This document shows, one piece after another, positions 1 to 4,817 of a stretch of 6,381 nt of DNA. The stretch lies in the NCBI GenBank assembly GCA_008501785.1, contig QQUD01000646.1, forward strand, positions 1 to 6,381. Reading direction: 5' to 3'. The DNA is from Chloroflexota bacterium. GTDB lineage: Bacteria; Chloroflexota; Anaerolineae; Promineifilales; Promineifilaceae. The position numbers were made by a program, and so were the translations under genes. Each line of letters begins with the position of its first letter. The stretch's first letter is position 1. Below the pieces are notes generated by a model. It was not told where the DNA came from. It saw only the letters and a list, made by a program, of their open reading frames with translations, and searched no databases.

Positions 1-273
1 CGGAATTTCGTTGAGCCGCGCTGGCACTTCGCCCATTGGGATTAGTATAATGCCAGGTATATGCTTTTCGTCATATTCAAACTGTTCACGTACATCGAGA
101 ATCAGCACATCTTCGTTGTCGAGTAGGGCATTGACGGTGACGACATCGACGGAATCTGGCAGCGTGGCGACATCAATTGCGGCTGGCTCAACAACGGCCG
201 TTTCCTTCACCGCTCCCCCACATGCTGCCAATAATAAAGTGATAACTAAAATAACAAAACTAAATTTTTTCAT
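1..273 (-). CDS. Rhodanese-domain lipoprotein (partial, C-terminus outside window)
   Basis: This is the N-terminal 91 residues of a minus-strand gene that leaves the window at base 1. Residues 1-18 are a lipoprotein signal peptide: MKK, a hydrophobic stretch (FSFVILVITLLL), then the lipobox LAAC with the lipidated Cys at 18, followed by GG. A short linker (about 19-45) precedes a rhodanese fold: VLILDVREQFEYDEKHIPG (56-74) and then IPMGEVPARLNEIP, the classic start of a single-domain rhodanese. The catalytic-loop Cys would lie beyond the window, so sulfurtransferase activity cannot be judged. The start is supported by GGGGAGAA about 8 bases upstream of ATG. The protein should sit outside the cytoplasmic membrane, tethered by lipid, where such domains handle sulfane sulfur or act as binding modules. 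The gene follows the methyltransferase-family gene by 77 bases on the same strand, so co-transcription is possible. The family call is firm; the substrate is unknown. Confidence 0.88.
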   Translation of the reverse strand, partial: MKKFSFVILVITLLLAACGGAVKETAVVEPAAIDVATLPDSVDVVTVNALLDNEDVLILDVREQFEYDEKHIPGIILIPMGEVPARLNEIP

Positions 274-307
274 GAGCTATTTCTCCCCATAAAGGAATTT
301 TTGCTAA

Positions 308-341
308 GGATACATGGTTTAATTATTTTTTCCATGAACCC
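308..341 (-). repeat. Imperfect inverted repeat between methyltransferase and rhodanese genes
   Basis: On the minus strand GGGTTCATGG and CCATGTATCC flank a 14-base A/T-only loop. In RNA they form a 10-bp stem with one G-U pair and one T-T mismatch. It lies in the 77-base gap between the two genes. No run of T follows on the minus strand, so it is not a convincing intrinsic terminator. An mRNA-processing or stabilising hairpin is possible. Confidence 0.3.
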
Positions 342-350
342 AAGAAGTTT

Positions 351-845
351 TTAATAAACGAATGGAATTAACTTTTTTACCTGTTGCTGATACACAGGGT
401 AATCCGCATATTTTTCACAGAGCCACTGCTCTTCTCTCCGTGATTTTATATCGAAAAAGAAGAACAAAATGAGTGCATAGCCTAGTGTGAAAATGCCATT
501 TTGTAATAATGCATAACCGACTGCACCAATGATGATCCCGCTGTAAATGGGATGGCGCACCAATTTATAGGCCCCTGACCTGACCATTTTGCCGTTTTCG
601 ATGGGGCGCGGAACGGCCGTTAAATTGCCCCCCAAACTCATCAAGCCTGCCAAAATCAGCAAACCACCCACGCCACCCAACAACAATCCAATCACAATGC
701 CCATTATGGACCAGGGCGGCATCCACGCAGGCCAACCCGGCCACGACTTTGGCGCAAAAAAGACGATGCCAAAAAGCATAAATTGAATAATTACATACCC
801 TTCACCCCGTGGCCCTTGCCACCAGGGAGGTTTTTCTTTTTCCAT
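351..845 (-). CDS. Isoprenylcysteine carboxyl methyltransferase / phospholipid methyltransferase-family membrane protein
   Basis: A small polytopic membrane protein of 164 aa from the preferred start. Numbered from the longer start at 887 (178 aa), hydrophobic segments lie at about 32-46, 60-85, 114-128 and 131-147. The C-terminal part has the ICMT/PEMT SAM-binding signature: GAYKLVRHPIYSG (105-117), then after the last membrane segment KSRREEQWLCEKYADYPVY (148-166), with the paired Glu 152-153 and the terminal basic region KKLIPFVY. Members methylate prenylcysteine, phospholipids or other lipid-like acceptors; the bacterial substrate is usually unknown and is not shown here. The start at 845 is chosen because AAGGA lies 4 bases upstream and the family-like sequence begins there. 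The ATG at 887 has no clear ribosome site and adds 14 residues encoded across an AAAACGGCCGTTTT palindrome. Its neighbours are an amidohydrolase upstream, behind a likely terminator, and a rhodanese lipoprotein downstream. Confidence 0.85.
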   Translation of the reverse strand: MEKEKPPWWQGPRGEGYVIIQFMLFGIVFFAPKSWPGWPAWMPPWSIMGIVIGLLLGGVGGLLILAGLMSLGGNLTAVPRPIENGKMVRSGAYKLVRHPIYSGIIIGAVGYALLQNGIFTLGYALILFFFFDIKSRREEQWLCEKYADYPVYQQQVKKLIPFVY

Positions 846-865
846 ATCGTCCTTTATCTTAGCGG

Positions 866-879
866 AAAACGGCCGTTTT
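866..879. repeat. AAAACGGCCGTTTT palindrome (iterated ACGGCCGT element)
   Basis: A perfect 14-bp palindrome at the 5' edge of the methyltransferase gene. It is flanked by GCGG on the left (862-865) and CCGC on the right (881-884), which extends the possible stem across a single bulged G at 880. It is one of six exact ACGGCCGT octamers in the window, centred at about 198, 617, 873, 1618, 3210 and 4573. Near copies lie at 1123 (ACGGCCGC) and 1531 (GCGGCCGT). Confidence 0.7.
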
Positions 880-905
880 GCCGCCATTCTTTACTTGATT
901 ATTAC

Positions 906-965
906 AAAAAGGGCAGGGTGCAAGGGGCAAAGAAGAAGAGACGACATGCACCTTGCATCCTGCCC
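906..965 (-). terminator. Probable rho-independent terminator downstream of the amidohydrolase gene
   Basis: Read on the minus strand, GGGCAGGATGCAAGG (965-951) and CCTTGCACCCTGCCC (925-911) form a 15-bp stem with one A/C mismatch. The loop is 25 bases, and five T follow immediately (910-906). The location, starting 15 bases after the stop of the 981-1721 gene, suits a terminator. The long loop and the G-rich flank with TGCA-containing repeats are unusual for a simple terminator, so it may be a repetitive element that also terminates. Confidence 0.6.
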
Positions 966-980
966 CCTGCACCCCCACCC

Positions 981-1721
981 TCACAATGTCACCGCAATTT
1001 TCTGAACCAAACTTGCCAAAGCCAGATACGCTTGTGTGATTCCTTGCGGGTTGCCTGTGAAAGCGGGTAAAAATTGTTTGTCACGATGCACAATGCGGAT
1101 TGAGGCGCATAATTCAATTTGTACGGCCGCAATTCCCAAGGATTGCGACACAAAGCGGGTGATCGTGTGGTTGACAAGGCCGCCGGTAAAACGCGAATGG
1201 TTCATCACAAACCCGTGCCACTGCAATTTATCGTAGCTTTGCACCTTTTTCTGGCTGAGTCTTGTAAACTTGTGTGATTCAAAAGTGTGGGCAATGATCG
1301 ATTCACGGTTGGGGCAAGAACGGCTGTTTATCGTTCCCACAGCAATACCAAATTTATGACGGTTGCTCATGCCGTGTAGATCAATTACAAACCGAATGTG
1401 GTGCTGCCCAATAAGTTTCCGTAATTGTGACTTATAAGGCGTAACCACATCCCAATTCGGGTCACCTGAGGAGCGATAGGCTGTGAACAGCGCATGTGCC
1501 CCTGTTTCTTGTGCCAAAAGCTGGGCTAAAGCGGCCGTGTACTCTTCCTCGCCTTTGATTTTGCCACGACGCGAGTGGGCAGTGGCATGGGGGGCTGAGA
1601 TGAGCAGGGGAATACGGCCGTTTTGCCATATAAACGACCTTTTTCCCTGTGGAGGCGTTTGAAAATAGGCAATTGGTTTTTCTAAAGCATTGAGTTGATC
1701 GAGAAGCTCTGCTTGCAGCAT
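981..1721 (-). CDS. N-formylglutamate amidohydrolase-family protein
   Basis: A complete 246-aa cytoplasmic protein with no signal peptide. It matches the N-formylglutamate amidohydrolase (zinc hydrolase) family: ISAPHATAHSRRGKIKGEEEYT (41-62) contains the early APH box and the acidic/Thr segment; TGAHALFTAYRSSGDPNWD (73-91) holds the typical S-x-x-DPN-x-D; FVIDLHGMS (111-119) carries the Asp-x-His metal-type motif; and RFTGGLVN (177-184) followed by AAVQIELCASIR (198-209) is the conserved C-terminal block. Classical members release formate from N-formylglutamate at the end of histidine degradation. No hut genes are nearby, and many relatives of this length have unknown substrates, so the exact reaction is left open. 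The ATG has no ribosome-binding site, and a TATAAT ends 6 bases upstream of it, so the mRNA may be leaderless. It is transcribed divergently from the GNAT gene and ends before a strong inverted repeat. Confidence 0.82.
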   Translation of the reverse strand: MLQAELLDQLNALEKPIAYFQTPPQGKRSFIWQNGRIPLLISAPHATAHSRRGKIKGEEEYTAALAQLLAQETGAHALFTAYRSSGDPNWDVVTPYKSQLRKLIGQHHIRFVIDLHGMSNRHKFGIAVGTINSRSCPNRESIIAHTFESHKFTRLSQKKVQSYDKLQWHGFVMNHSRFTGGLVNHTITRFVSQSLGIAAVQIELCASIRIVHRDKQFLPAFTGNPQGITQAYLALASLVQKIAVTL

Positions 1722-1724
1722 AAT
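1695..1724 (+). promoter_or_regulatory. Candidate promoter of the GNAT gene
   Basis: TTGATC (1695-1700, 4/6) and CATAAT (1719-1724, 5/6) are separated by 18 bp. Transcription would start at about 1731, leaving a 20-base leader that contains GGAG. The promoter would lie inside the 5' end of the divergent amidohydrolase gene, which the 29-bp intergenic gap makes almost unavoidable. Confidence 0.35.
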
Positions 1725-1727
1725 ACG

Positions 1728-1757
1728 ATTATATCAACATGGAGTGAATCGTGTTTA
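1728..1757 (-). promoter_or_regulatory. Candidate promoter of the amidohydrolase gene (leaderless)
   Basis: On the minus strand a perfect -10 hexamer TATAAT lies at 1733-1728. A 4/6 match to the -35 box (TAAACA, 1757-1752) sits 18 bp further upstream. Transcription would begin at about 1721-1722, which is the A of the ATG. The absence of any Shine-Dalgarno sequence before this ATG agrees with a leaderless transcript. Confidence 0.4.
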
Positions 1758-2212
1758 AATTCTTAAAACCTGATAATTTATCCGACGGTTATTTATCGTT
1801 GGTGCTAGAAAAAACAACCCCGGCCAATCCTGTAAAAGGATTGGTGCCAGCGTACACTTTTTGGATAACGAGATTAGGACAAGATGCACCAGTCGGCAGC
1901 ATTCAATTGCGTATAGGCCATACCGAAAATGTTGAAAAATATGGCGGACACATCGGATACGAGATTTTTCCACTCTTTCGTGGACACAGATATGCTGCGC
2001 GTGGCTGCAAACTAATCCTTTTATTGGCTAGGCAGCACAAAATGAAAACAGTCTGGATCACTTGTGACCCAGACAATATTGCATCGCGCCGCACATGTGA
2101 AATTATAGGTGCCAAATTGATAGAAGTTATCGATGTTCCCCATGGTCATGAACTGTATCGAAGCGGTTCGCGCCAAAAATGCCGTTATCGATTGGACCTG
2201 AAAAGTTTCTAG
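1751..2212 (+). CDS. GNAT-family N-acetyltransferase
   Basis: A complete 153-aa protein beginning with GTG. GGAG lies 6 bases upstream, and no in-frame ATG near the N-terminus competes. The fold is GNAT of the RimJ/Acetyltransf_3 type: VGSIQLRIGHTENVEKYGGHIGYEI (48-72) forms the central strands, PLFRGHRYAARG (74-85) is the acetyl-CoA pyrophosphate loop (motif A), and CDPDNIASRRTCEIIGAK (105-122) is motif B, with the usual Asn and Ser before the helix and the closing Gly-Ala. Such enzymes transfer acetyl from acetyl-CoA to an amine; the acceptor is not evident. The next gene downstream makes beta-lysine. An acetyltransferase for that product (as AblB does) is conceivable, but this protein is much shorter than AblB, and the 112-base gap with its own promoter suggests separate control. 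Family call strong, substrate unknown. Confidence 0.85.
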   Translation: MFKFLKPDNLSDGYLSLVLEKTTPANPVKGLVPAYTFWITRLGQDAPVGSIQLRIGHTENVEKYGGHIGYEIFPLFRGHRYAARGCKLILLLARQHKMKTVWITCDPDNIASRRTCEIIGAKLIEVIDVPHGHELYRSGSRQKCRYRLDLKSF

Positions 2213-2229
2213 TTTTTTCCATTTAGATT

Positions 2230-2238
2230 TGTTATACT
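2230..2238 (+). promoter_or_regulatory. Candidate extended -10 promoter of kamA
   Basis: TGtTATACT is an extended -10 element (TG, one base, then a 5/6 match to TATAAT). No good -35 hexamer is visible at the right distance, as is common for extended -10 promoters. The predicted start at about 2245 gives an 80-base leader before kamA. Confidence 0.4.
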
Positions 2239-2246
2239 CGCCGGTA

Positions 2247-2263
2247 GTGAAACAATGTTTCAC
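2247..2263. promoter_or_regulatory. Palindrome at the kamA transcription start (operator or leader hairpin)
   Basis: GTGAAACAATGTTTCAC is a perfect inverted repeat with 7-bp arms and a 3-base centre. It begins 8 bases downstream of the -10 box and so covers the expected start site. That is a classical position for a repressor operator. In RNA it could also be a short hairpin at the very 5' end of the mRNA. Confidence 0.45.
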
Positions 2264-2324
2264 AATATGAACCGAAACCCGCTATTTTCAAAATAAAAGC
2301 ACAGCGAATAGAGAAGGAGCGAGA

Positions 2325-3734
2325 ATGACCGTCAAAGACGCAAAACAAATTACTGAAACTGTTTACACAAGAGCACCCTATTGGCAGGATGTCCCTGATG
2401 AAAAATGGATGAGTTGGCGCTGGCAAATGGCCAATCGACTCAACACAGTTGAGGAACTCGAGAAAGTCGTTAATTTGACAGAGTCTGAAAGAAAAGCATT
2501 GGGAACACACGGTTTATTCCGCGTCGATGTGACACCTTACTTTGCCAGTTTGATTGATCCAGACGATCCTAATTGCCCTGTGCGAAAACAAATCTTACCC
2601 GGTGCAGAAGAAATGGTTCCGTTTCAGGCAATGATGGAAGATTCACTGGCCGAAGATAAACATTCGCCCGTCCCTGGCCTGGTTCATCGTTATCCAGATC
2701 GGGTGTTGATGTTGATTACCACACAATGTGCCAGCTACTGCCGCTATTGCACCCGCAGCCGCATTGTGGGCGACCCCACCCAAACATTTAGCCGCCAAGA
2801 ATTTGACGCCCAAATTGAATACATCGAAAATACGCCTCAAATCCGTGATGTCCTGCTCTCGGGTGGCGATCCAATGGTGTTAGCTCCAAAGCTGTTGGAA
2901 ATGATTTTAAGCCGTTTACGGGCGATTCCACACGTGGAAATCATTCGCATTGGGTCTCGTGTGCCTGTGTTTCTGCCCATGCGTGTCGATAAAAAGTTTT
3001 GTGAGATGGTAGAAAAGTATCATCCATTGTGGTTAAACATTCATGTAAATCATCCCAAGGAAATTACGCCAGAACTGGCTGCGGCAGCGGATCGGCTAAC
3101 GCGAGTTGGTGTGCCATTGGGTAATCAGAGCGTGTTGTTAGCTGGTGTGAATGATTCTGTAGCTATTCAGCGTAAACTGGTCCATGATTTAGTAAGGATT
3201 CGAGTACGGCCGTATTATCTCTATCAATGTGATTTGGTGGCCGGTTCGGGTCATTTCCGTACCTCAGTCAGCAAAGGGATTGAAATTATTGAAGGGCTGC
3301 GTGGCCATACCTCTGGCTATGCTGTGCCAACCTACGTGGTAGATGCACCAGGCGGTGGCGGCAAAATTCCCGTCCAGCCAAACTACATTATTTCCCAATC
3401 TCCAGGCAAAGTCGTGCTGCGTAATTTTGAAGGCTTTATCAGCACTTATCAGGAGCCACTCGACTATGATCCTGAATTAATAAAACCGCAAGAGTCCTTA
3501 ATTGAACCTTCTCTTGATAGTGGACAAGAAGGAATTCATGGTTTACATCAAGGGCAACGCATGTTTATTGAACCAGATGGTTTTTCTGATGTTCGCCTGC
3601 GTGGTGGCGCTGAACATCGTTTGCGCAGTGGTGATTCCTCGAAGAAATGGCAGCCGTTGGGGGTAGGGTCTATTGAACCAGAAAATACGCCTCAATTACC
3701 AGAACCTGAGAAGAATAATAAAGCTAAGAAATAA
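2325..3734 (+). CDS. kamA: Lysine 2,3-aminomutase (radical SAM, PLP)
   Basis: A 469-aa enzyme interconverting L-alpha-lysine and L-beta-lysine. The start has AAGGAG six bases upstream. The N-terminal W-rich segment (WMSWRWQMANR, 28-38) and PVPGLVHRYPDRVLMLIT (115-132) are family hallmarks. The cluster motif is C135-x3-C139-x2-C142, followed by TRSR; SGGDP is at 179-183. K347 in DAPGGGGK is the PLP lysine. D303 (YQCD) and D340 (VVDAP) match the two aspartates that bind the substrate epsilon-amino group in the Clostridium subterminale enzyme (D293, D330), which argues against glutamate 2,3-aminomutase. The clostridial inter-subunit zinc cysteines (268, 375, 377, 380) correspond to S278, L385, K387 and E390, so that site is lost. 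The protein is about 50 residues longer than the 416-aa clostridial form, ending in a charged, proline-containing tail. It is far longer than EpmB. Possible roles are lysine catabolism or making beta-lysine for acetyl-beta-lysine osmolyte. Confidence 0.95.
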   Translation: MTVKDAKQITETVYTRAPYWQDVPDEKWMSWRWQMANRLNTVEELEKVVNLTESERKALGTHGLFRVDVTPYFASLIDPDDPNCPVRKQILPGAEEMVPFQAMMEDSLAEDKHSPVPGLVHRYPDRVLMLITTQCASYCRYCTRSRIVGDPTQTFSRQEFDAQIEYIENTPQIRDVLLSGGDPMVLAPKLLEMILSRLRAIPHVEIIRIGSRVPVFLPMRVDKKFCEMVEKYHPLWLNIHVNHPKEITPELAAAADRLTRVGVPLGNQSVLLAGVNDSVAIQRKLVHDLVRIRVRPYYLYQCDLVAGSGHFRTSVSKGIEIIEGLRGHTSGYAVPTYVVDAPGGGGKIPVQPNYIISQSPGKVVLRNFEGFISTYQEPLDYDPELIKPQESLIEPSLDSGQEGIHGLHQGQRMFIEPDGFSDVRLRGGAEHRLRSGDSSKKWQPLGVGSIEPENTPQLPEPEKNNKAKK

Positions 3735-3784
3735 TGAATTGTGAATGCAATCTTTGATTGCTTGTAATTGTGAATTGTGAATGC
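3735..3784 (+). repeat. 14-bp direct repeat with small hairpin after kamA
   Basis: TGAATTGTGAATGC occurs at 3735-3748, immediately after the kamA stop, and again at 3771-3784. Between and overlapping them, GCAATC-TTT-GATTGC (3747-3761) is a perfect 6-bp hairpin. No T-run follows it, so it is unlikely to be an intrinsic terminator by itself. Confidence 0.6.
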
Positions 3785-3828
3785 TCTTTTAACTTCACAA
3801 TTCACAATTCACAATTCATTATTCATTA
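3766..3828 (+). repeat. Heptanucleotide tandem repeats forming a perfect 16-bp hairpin
   Basis: TTCACAA is repeated three times (3794-3814), followed by TTCATTA twice (3815-3828), with no interruption. The opposite orientation, TTGTGAA, is repeated twice at 3768-3781 and once more at 3739-3745. The arms 3766-3781 and 3794-3809 are exact reverse complements (16 bp) around a 12-base loop. The array ends five bases before the iclR-family start codon, where a ribosome site would be expected. Such short tandem heptamers are known as intergenic repeats in some bacteria, for example the cyanobacterial STRR sequences. Confidence 0.8.
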
Positions 3829-3833
3829 TTAAC

Positions 3834-4613
3834 ATGAATAATTCCCCCAAGCCCTATGCTGGAACACAAGCTGTCATTCGTGCCATGCGGCTCCTGAAGG
3901 TGTTTACCGACGAACAGCCAGAGTGGGGGTTGTCTGCCATTGCCAAAACGGTTGGACTCAACAAAACAACGGCGTACCGGCTGCTCACTGCACTAGAAAG
4001 TGAAGGGCTGCTCATGCGCAGTCCTCATGCAGATGCATTTCGATTGGGGCCAGAGATTGTAGTGTTGGGGGGGCGAGCGCTGCGTGCAAACGATCTGCGT
4101 TCGGTGGCTAAGCCTGCTTTGGAGCATTTGGCCGCCCAAACTGGTGAAACTGCGACGCTAGAAATCAAAGTTGATAATCGAATGTTGATTATTGATGAGG
4201 TGATTGGCGACTATTTAATGAACAGCACGCAATCATTAGGTACGCGTTGGCCGCTCCATGCAACGTCAACCGGGTTGGCAATATTGGCACATTATTCAGA
4301 TAATGAATTGGCTGAATTTTTAGCTGAGCCGCTGGCACAAATCACGCCAAAGACATGCATTTCATCGGATGTGCTGTGCCAAGAACTGGAAAACACACGA
4401 CTGCGCGGCTATTCAGTGGCTAATGAAACATTGGAAATAGGGTTAGTGGTTGTTGGGGCGGTGGTGCGAAATCATGACGACCGTATTGTGGCCGCAATCA
4501 GTTTAGGCGCACCCGCCATTCGATTTACGCCAGTGCATGTGCCAGAAATGGGGAAGTTGGTATTGGAAACGGCCGTTTCCATCTCATCTCAATTAGGCTA
4601 TCAAACCGCTTAG
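3834..4613 (+). CDS. IclR-family transcriptional regulator
   Basis: A 259-aa DNA-binding regulator. The winged helix-turn-helix spans about residues 11-70: TQAVIRAMRLLKVF, then LSAIAKTVGLNKTTAYRLLTALESEGLL, which is the textbook IclR recognition region. From about 85 on lies the effector-binding domain: LEHLAAQTGETATL, the DEVIG strand, then RWPLHATSTGLAIL and GYSVANETLEIGLVVVGAVV, and the terminal VHVPEMGKLVLETAVSIS. The start at 3834 is chosen because a longer reading frame from 3777 adds only 19 residues encoded by the intergenic heptamer repeat. The chosen ATG has no Shine-Dalgarno sequence, so translation may be weak or dependent on upstream structure. IclR proteins bind small acids and often control neighbouring catabolic or gluconeogenic genes. 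Here the downstream neighbour on the same strand is pckA, 204 bp away, which makes it the likeliest target along with kamA or itself. The effector is unknown. Confidence 0.92.
   Translation: MNNSPKPYAGTQAVIRAMRLLKVFTDEQPEWGLSAIAKTVGLNKTTAYRLLTALESEGLLMRSPHADAFRLGPEIVVLGGRALRANDLRSVAKPALEHLAAQTGETATLEIKVDNRMLIIDEVIGDYLMNSTQSLGTRWPLHATSTGLAILAHYSDNELAEFLAEPLAQITPKTCISSDVLCQELENTRLRGYSVANETLEIGLVVVGAVVRNHDDRIVAAISLGAPAIRFTPVHVPEMGKLVLETAVSISSQLGYQTA
4564..4581. repeat. 18-bp palindrome TGGAAACGGCCGTTTCCA inside the IclR gene
   Basis: This is the most extended copy of the ACGGCCGT element. It is perfect over 18 bp and lies in the last codons of the IclR-family gene, encoding E-T-A-V-S in frame. 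The same codons (GAA ACG GCC GTT) occur around the copy in the rhodanese gene, so the DNA word is kept while the protein context differs. Confidence 0.7.
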
Positions 4614-4624
4614 ATTGCGTCATA

Positions 4625-4665
4625 TTGACACAAATGCATGACACTTGACACATTTTTATGTGACA
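4625..4665 (+). promoter_or_regulatory. Cluster of TGACA motifs upstream of pckA
   Basis: TTGACACA occurs twice exactly 20 bp apart (4625-4632 and 4645-4652). TGACA appears four times in 40 bp (4626, 4639, 4646, 4661). The inverted repeat CACAT-TTTT-ATGTG lies at 4649-4662. Either TTGACA is a consensus -35 box, but no good -10 follows at 16-18 bp. The repeats on one face of the helix look more like binding sites for an activator or repressor. Confidence 0.35.
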
Positions 4666-4683
4666 TTTAATTTGAAATTAAAT
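4665..4683. promoter_or_regulatory. 19-bp AT-rich palindrome in the iclR-pckA gap (candidate operator)
   Basis: ATTTAATTTGAAATTAAAT is perfectly symmetrical around a central G. It lies 52 bp after the regulator gene and 134 bp before pckA. IclR-family operators are often AT-rich palindromes of about 15 bp, so this is the best candidate for the adjacent regulator's site. The rest of the 204-bp gap contains only weak -10-like hexamers (TAAAAT 4775-4780, TAGAAT 4789-4794) without matching -35 boxes, and no clear terminator. Confidence 0.4.
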
Positions 4684-4817
4684 TTCCAAAACATTACACT
4701 AATTGATGTGGATTTAAATTGTAATCGTTTACCAAGTCGAGTCGCTAGGAAATCTCTTGAAGAAATACTTGATTTAAAATGAGCGATTTAGAATAATGTT
4801 TGATAAGGAGTAAACCC

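Noticed and set aside
11..292. Plus-strand 93-codon frame rich in Ser/Thr
   Set aside because: It is the antisense shadow of the rhodanese lipoprotein gene, which has a signal peptide, lipobox, ribosome site and rhodanese motif.
1903..2510. Minus-strand frames opposite the GNAT gene and kamA start
   Set aside because: They overlap well-supported plus-strand genes, are Cys/Phe-rich as typical antisense frames, and lack ribosome sites or family motifs.
2325..3734. Glutamate 2,3-aminomutase or EF-P lysine aminomutase EpmB instead of KamA
   Set aside because: Both substrate-binding aspartates of lysine 2,3-aminomutase (D303, D340) are kept, and the protein is far longer than EpmB; no EF-P or EpmA gene is nearby.
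3747..3761. GCAATC-TTT-GATTGC hairpin as the kamA terminator
   Set aside because: The stem is only 6 bp and no T-tract follows.
3735..3830. CRISPR-like or attachment-site reading of the repeats
   Set aside because: The units are 7 bp, directly adjacent and without spacers; there are no cas or integrase genes and no tRNA nearby.
3777..3833. Longer start for the IclR-family gene (19 extra residues)
   Set aside because: The extra residues are encoded by the heptamer repeat hairpin, have no ribosome site and are not part of the IclR fold, which begins after residue 10 of the shorter form.
4703..4731. TTGATG as a -35 box of pckA
   Set aside because: No -10-like hexamer is found at 16-18 bp; the nearest AT-rich hexamers are at 6 and 11 bp.
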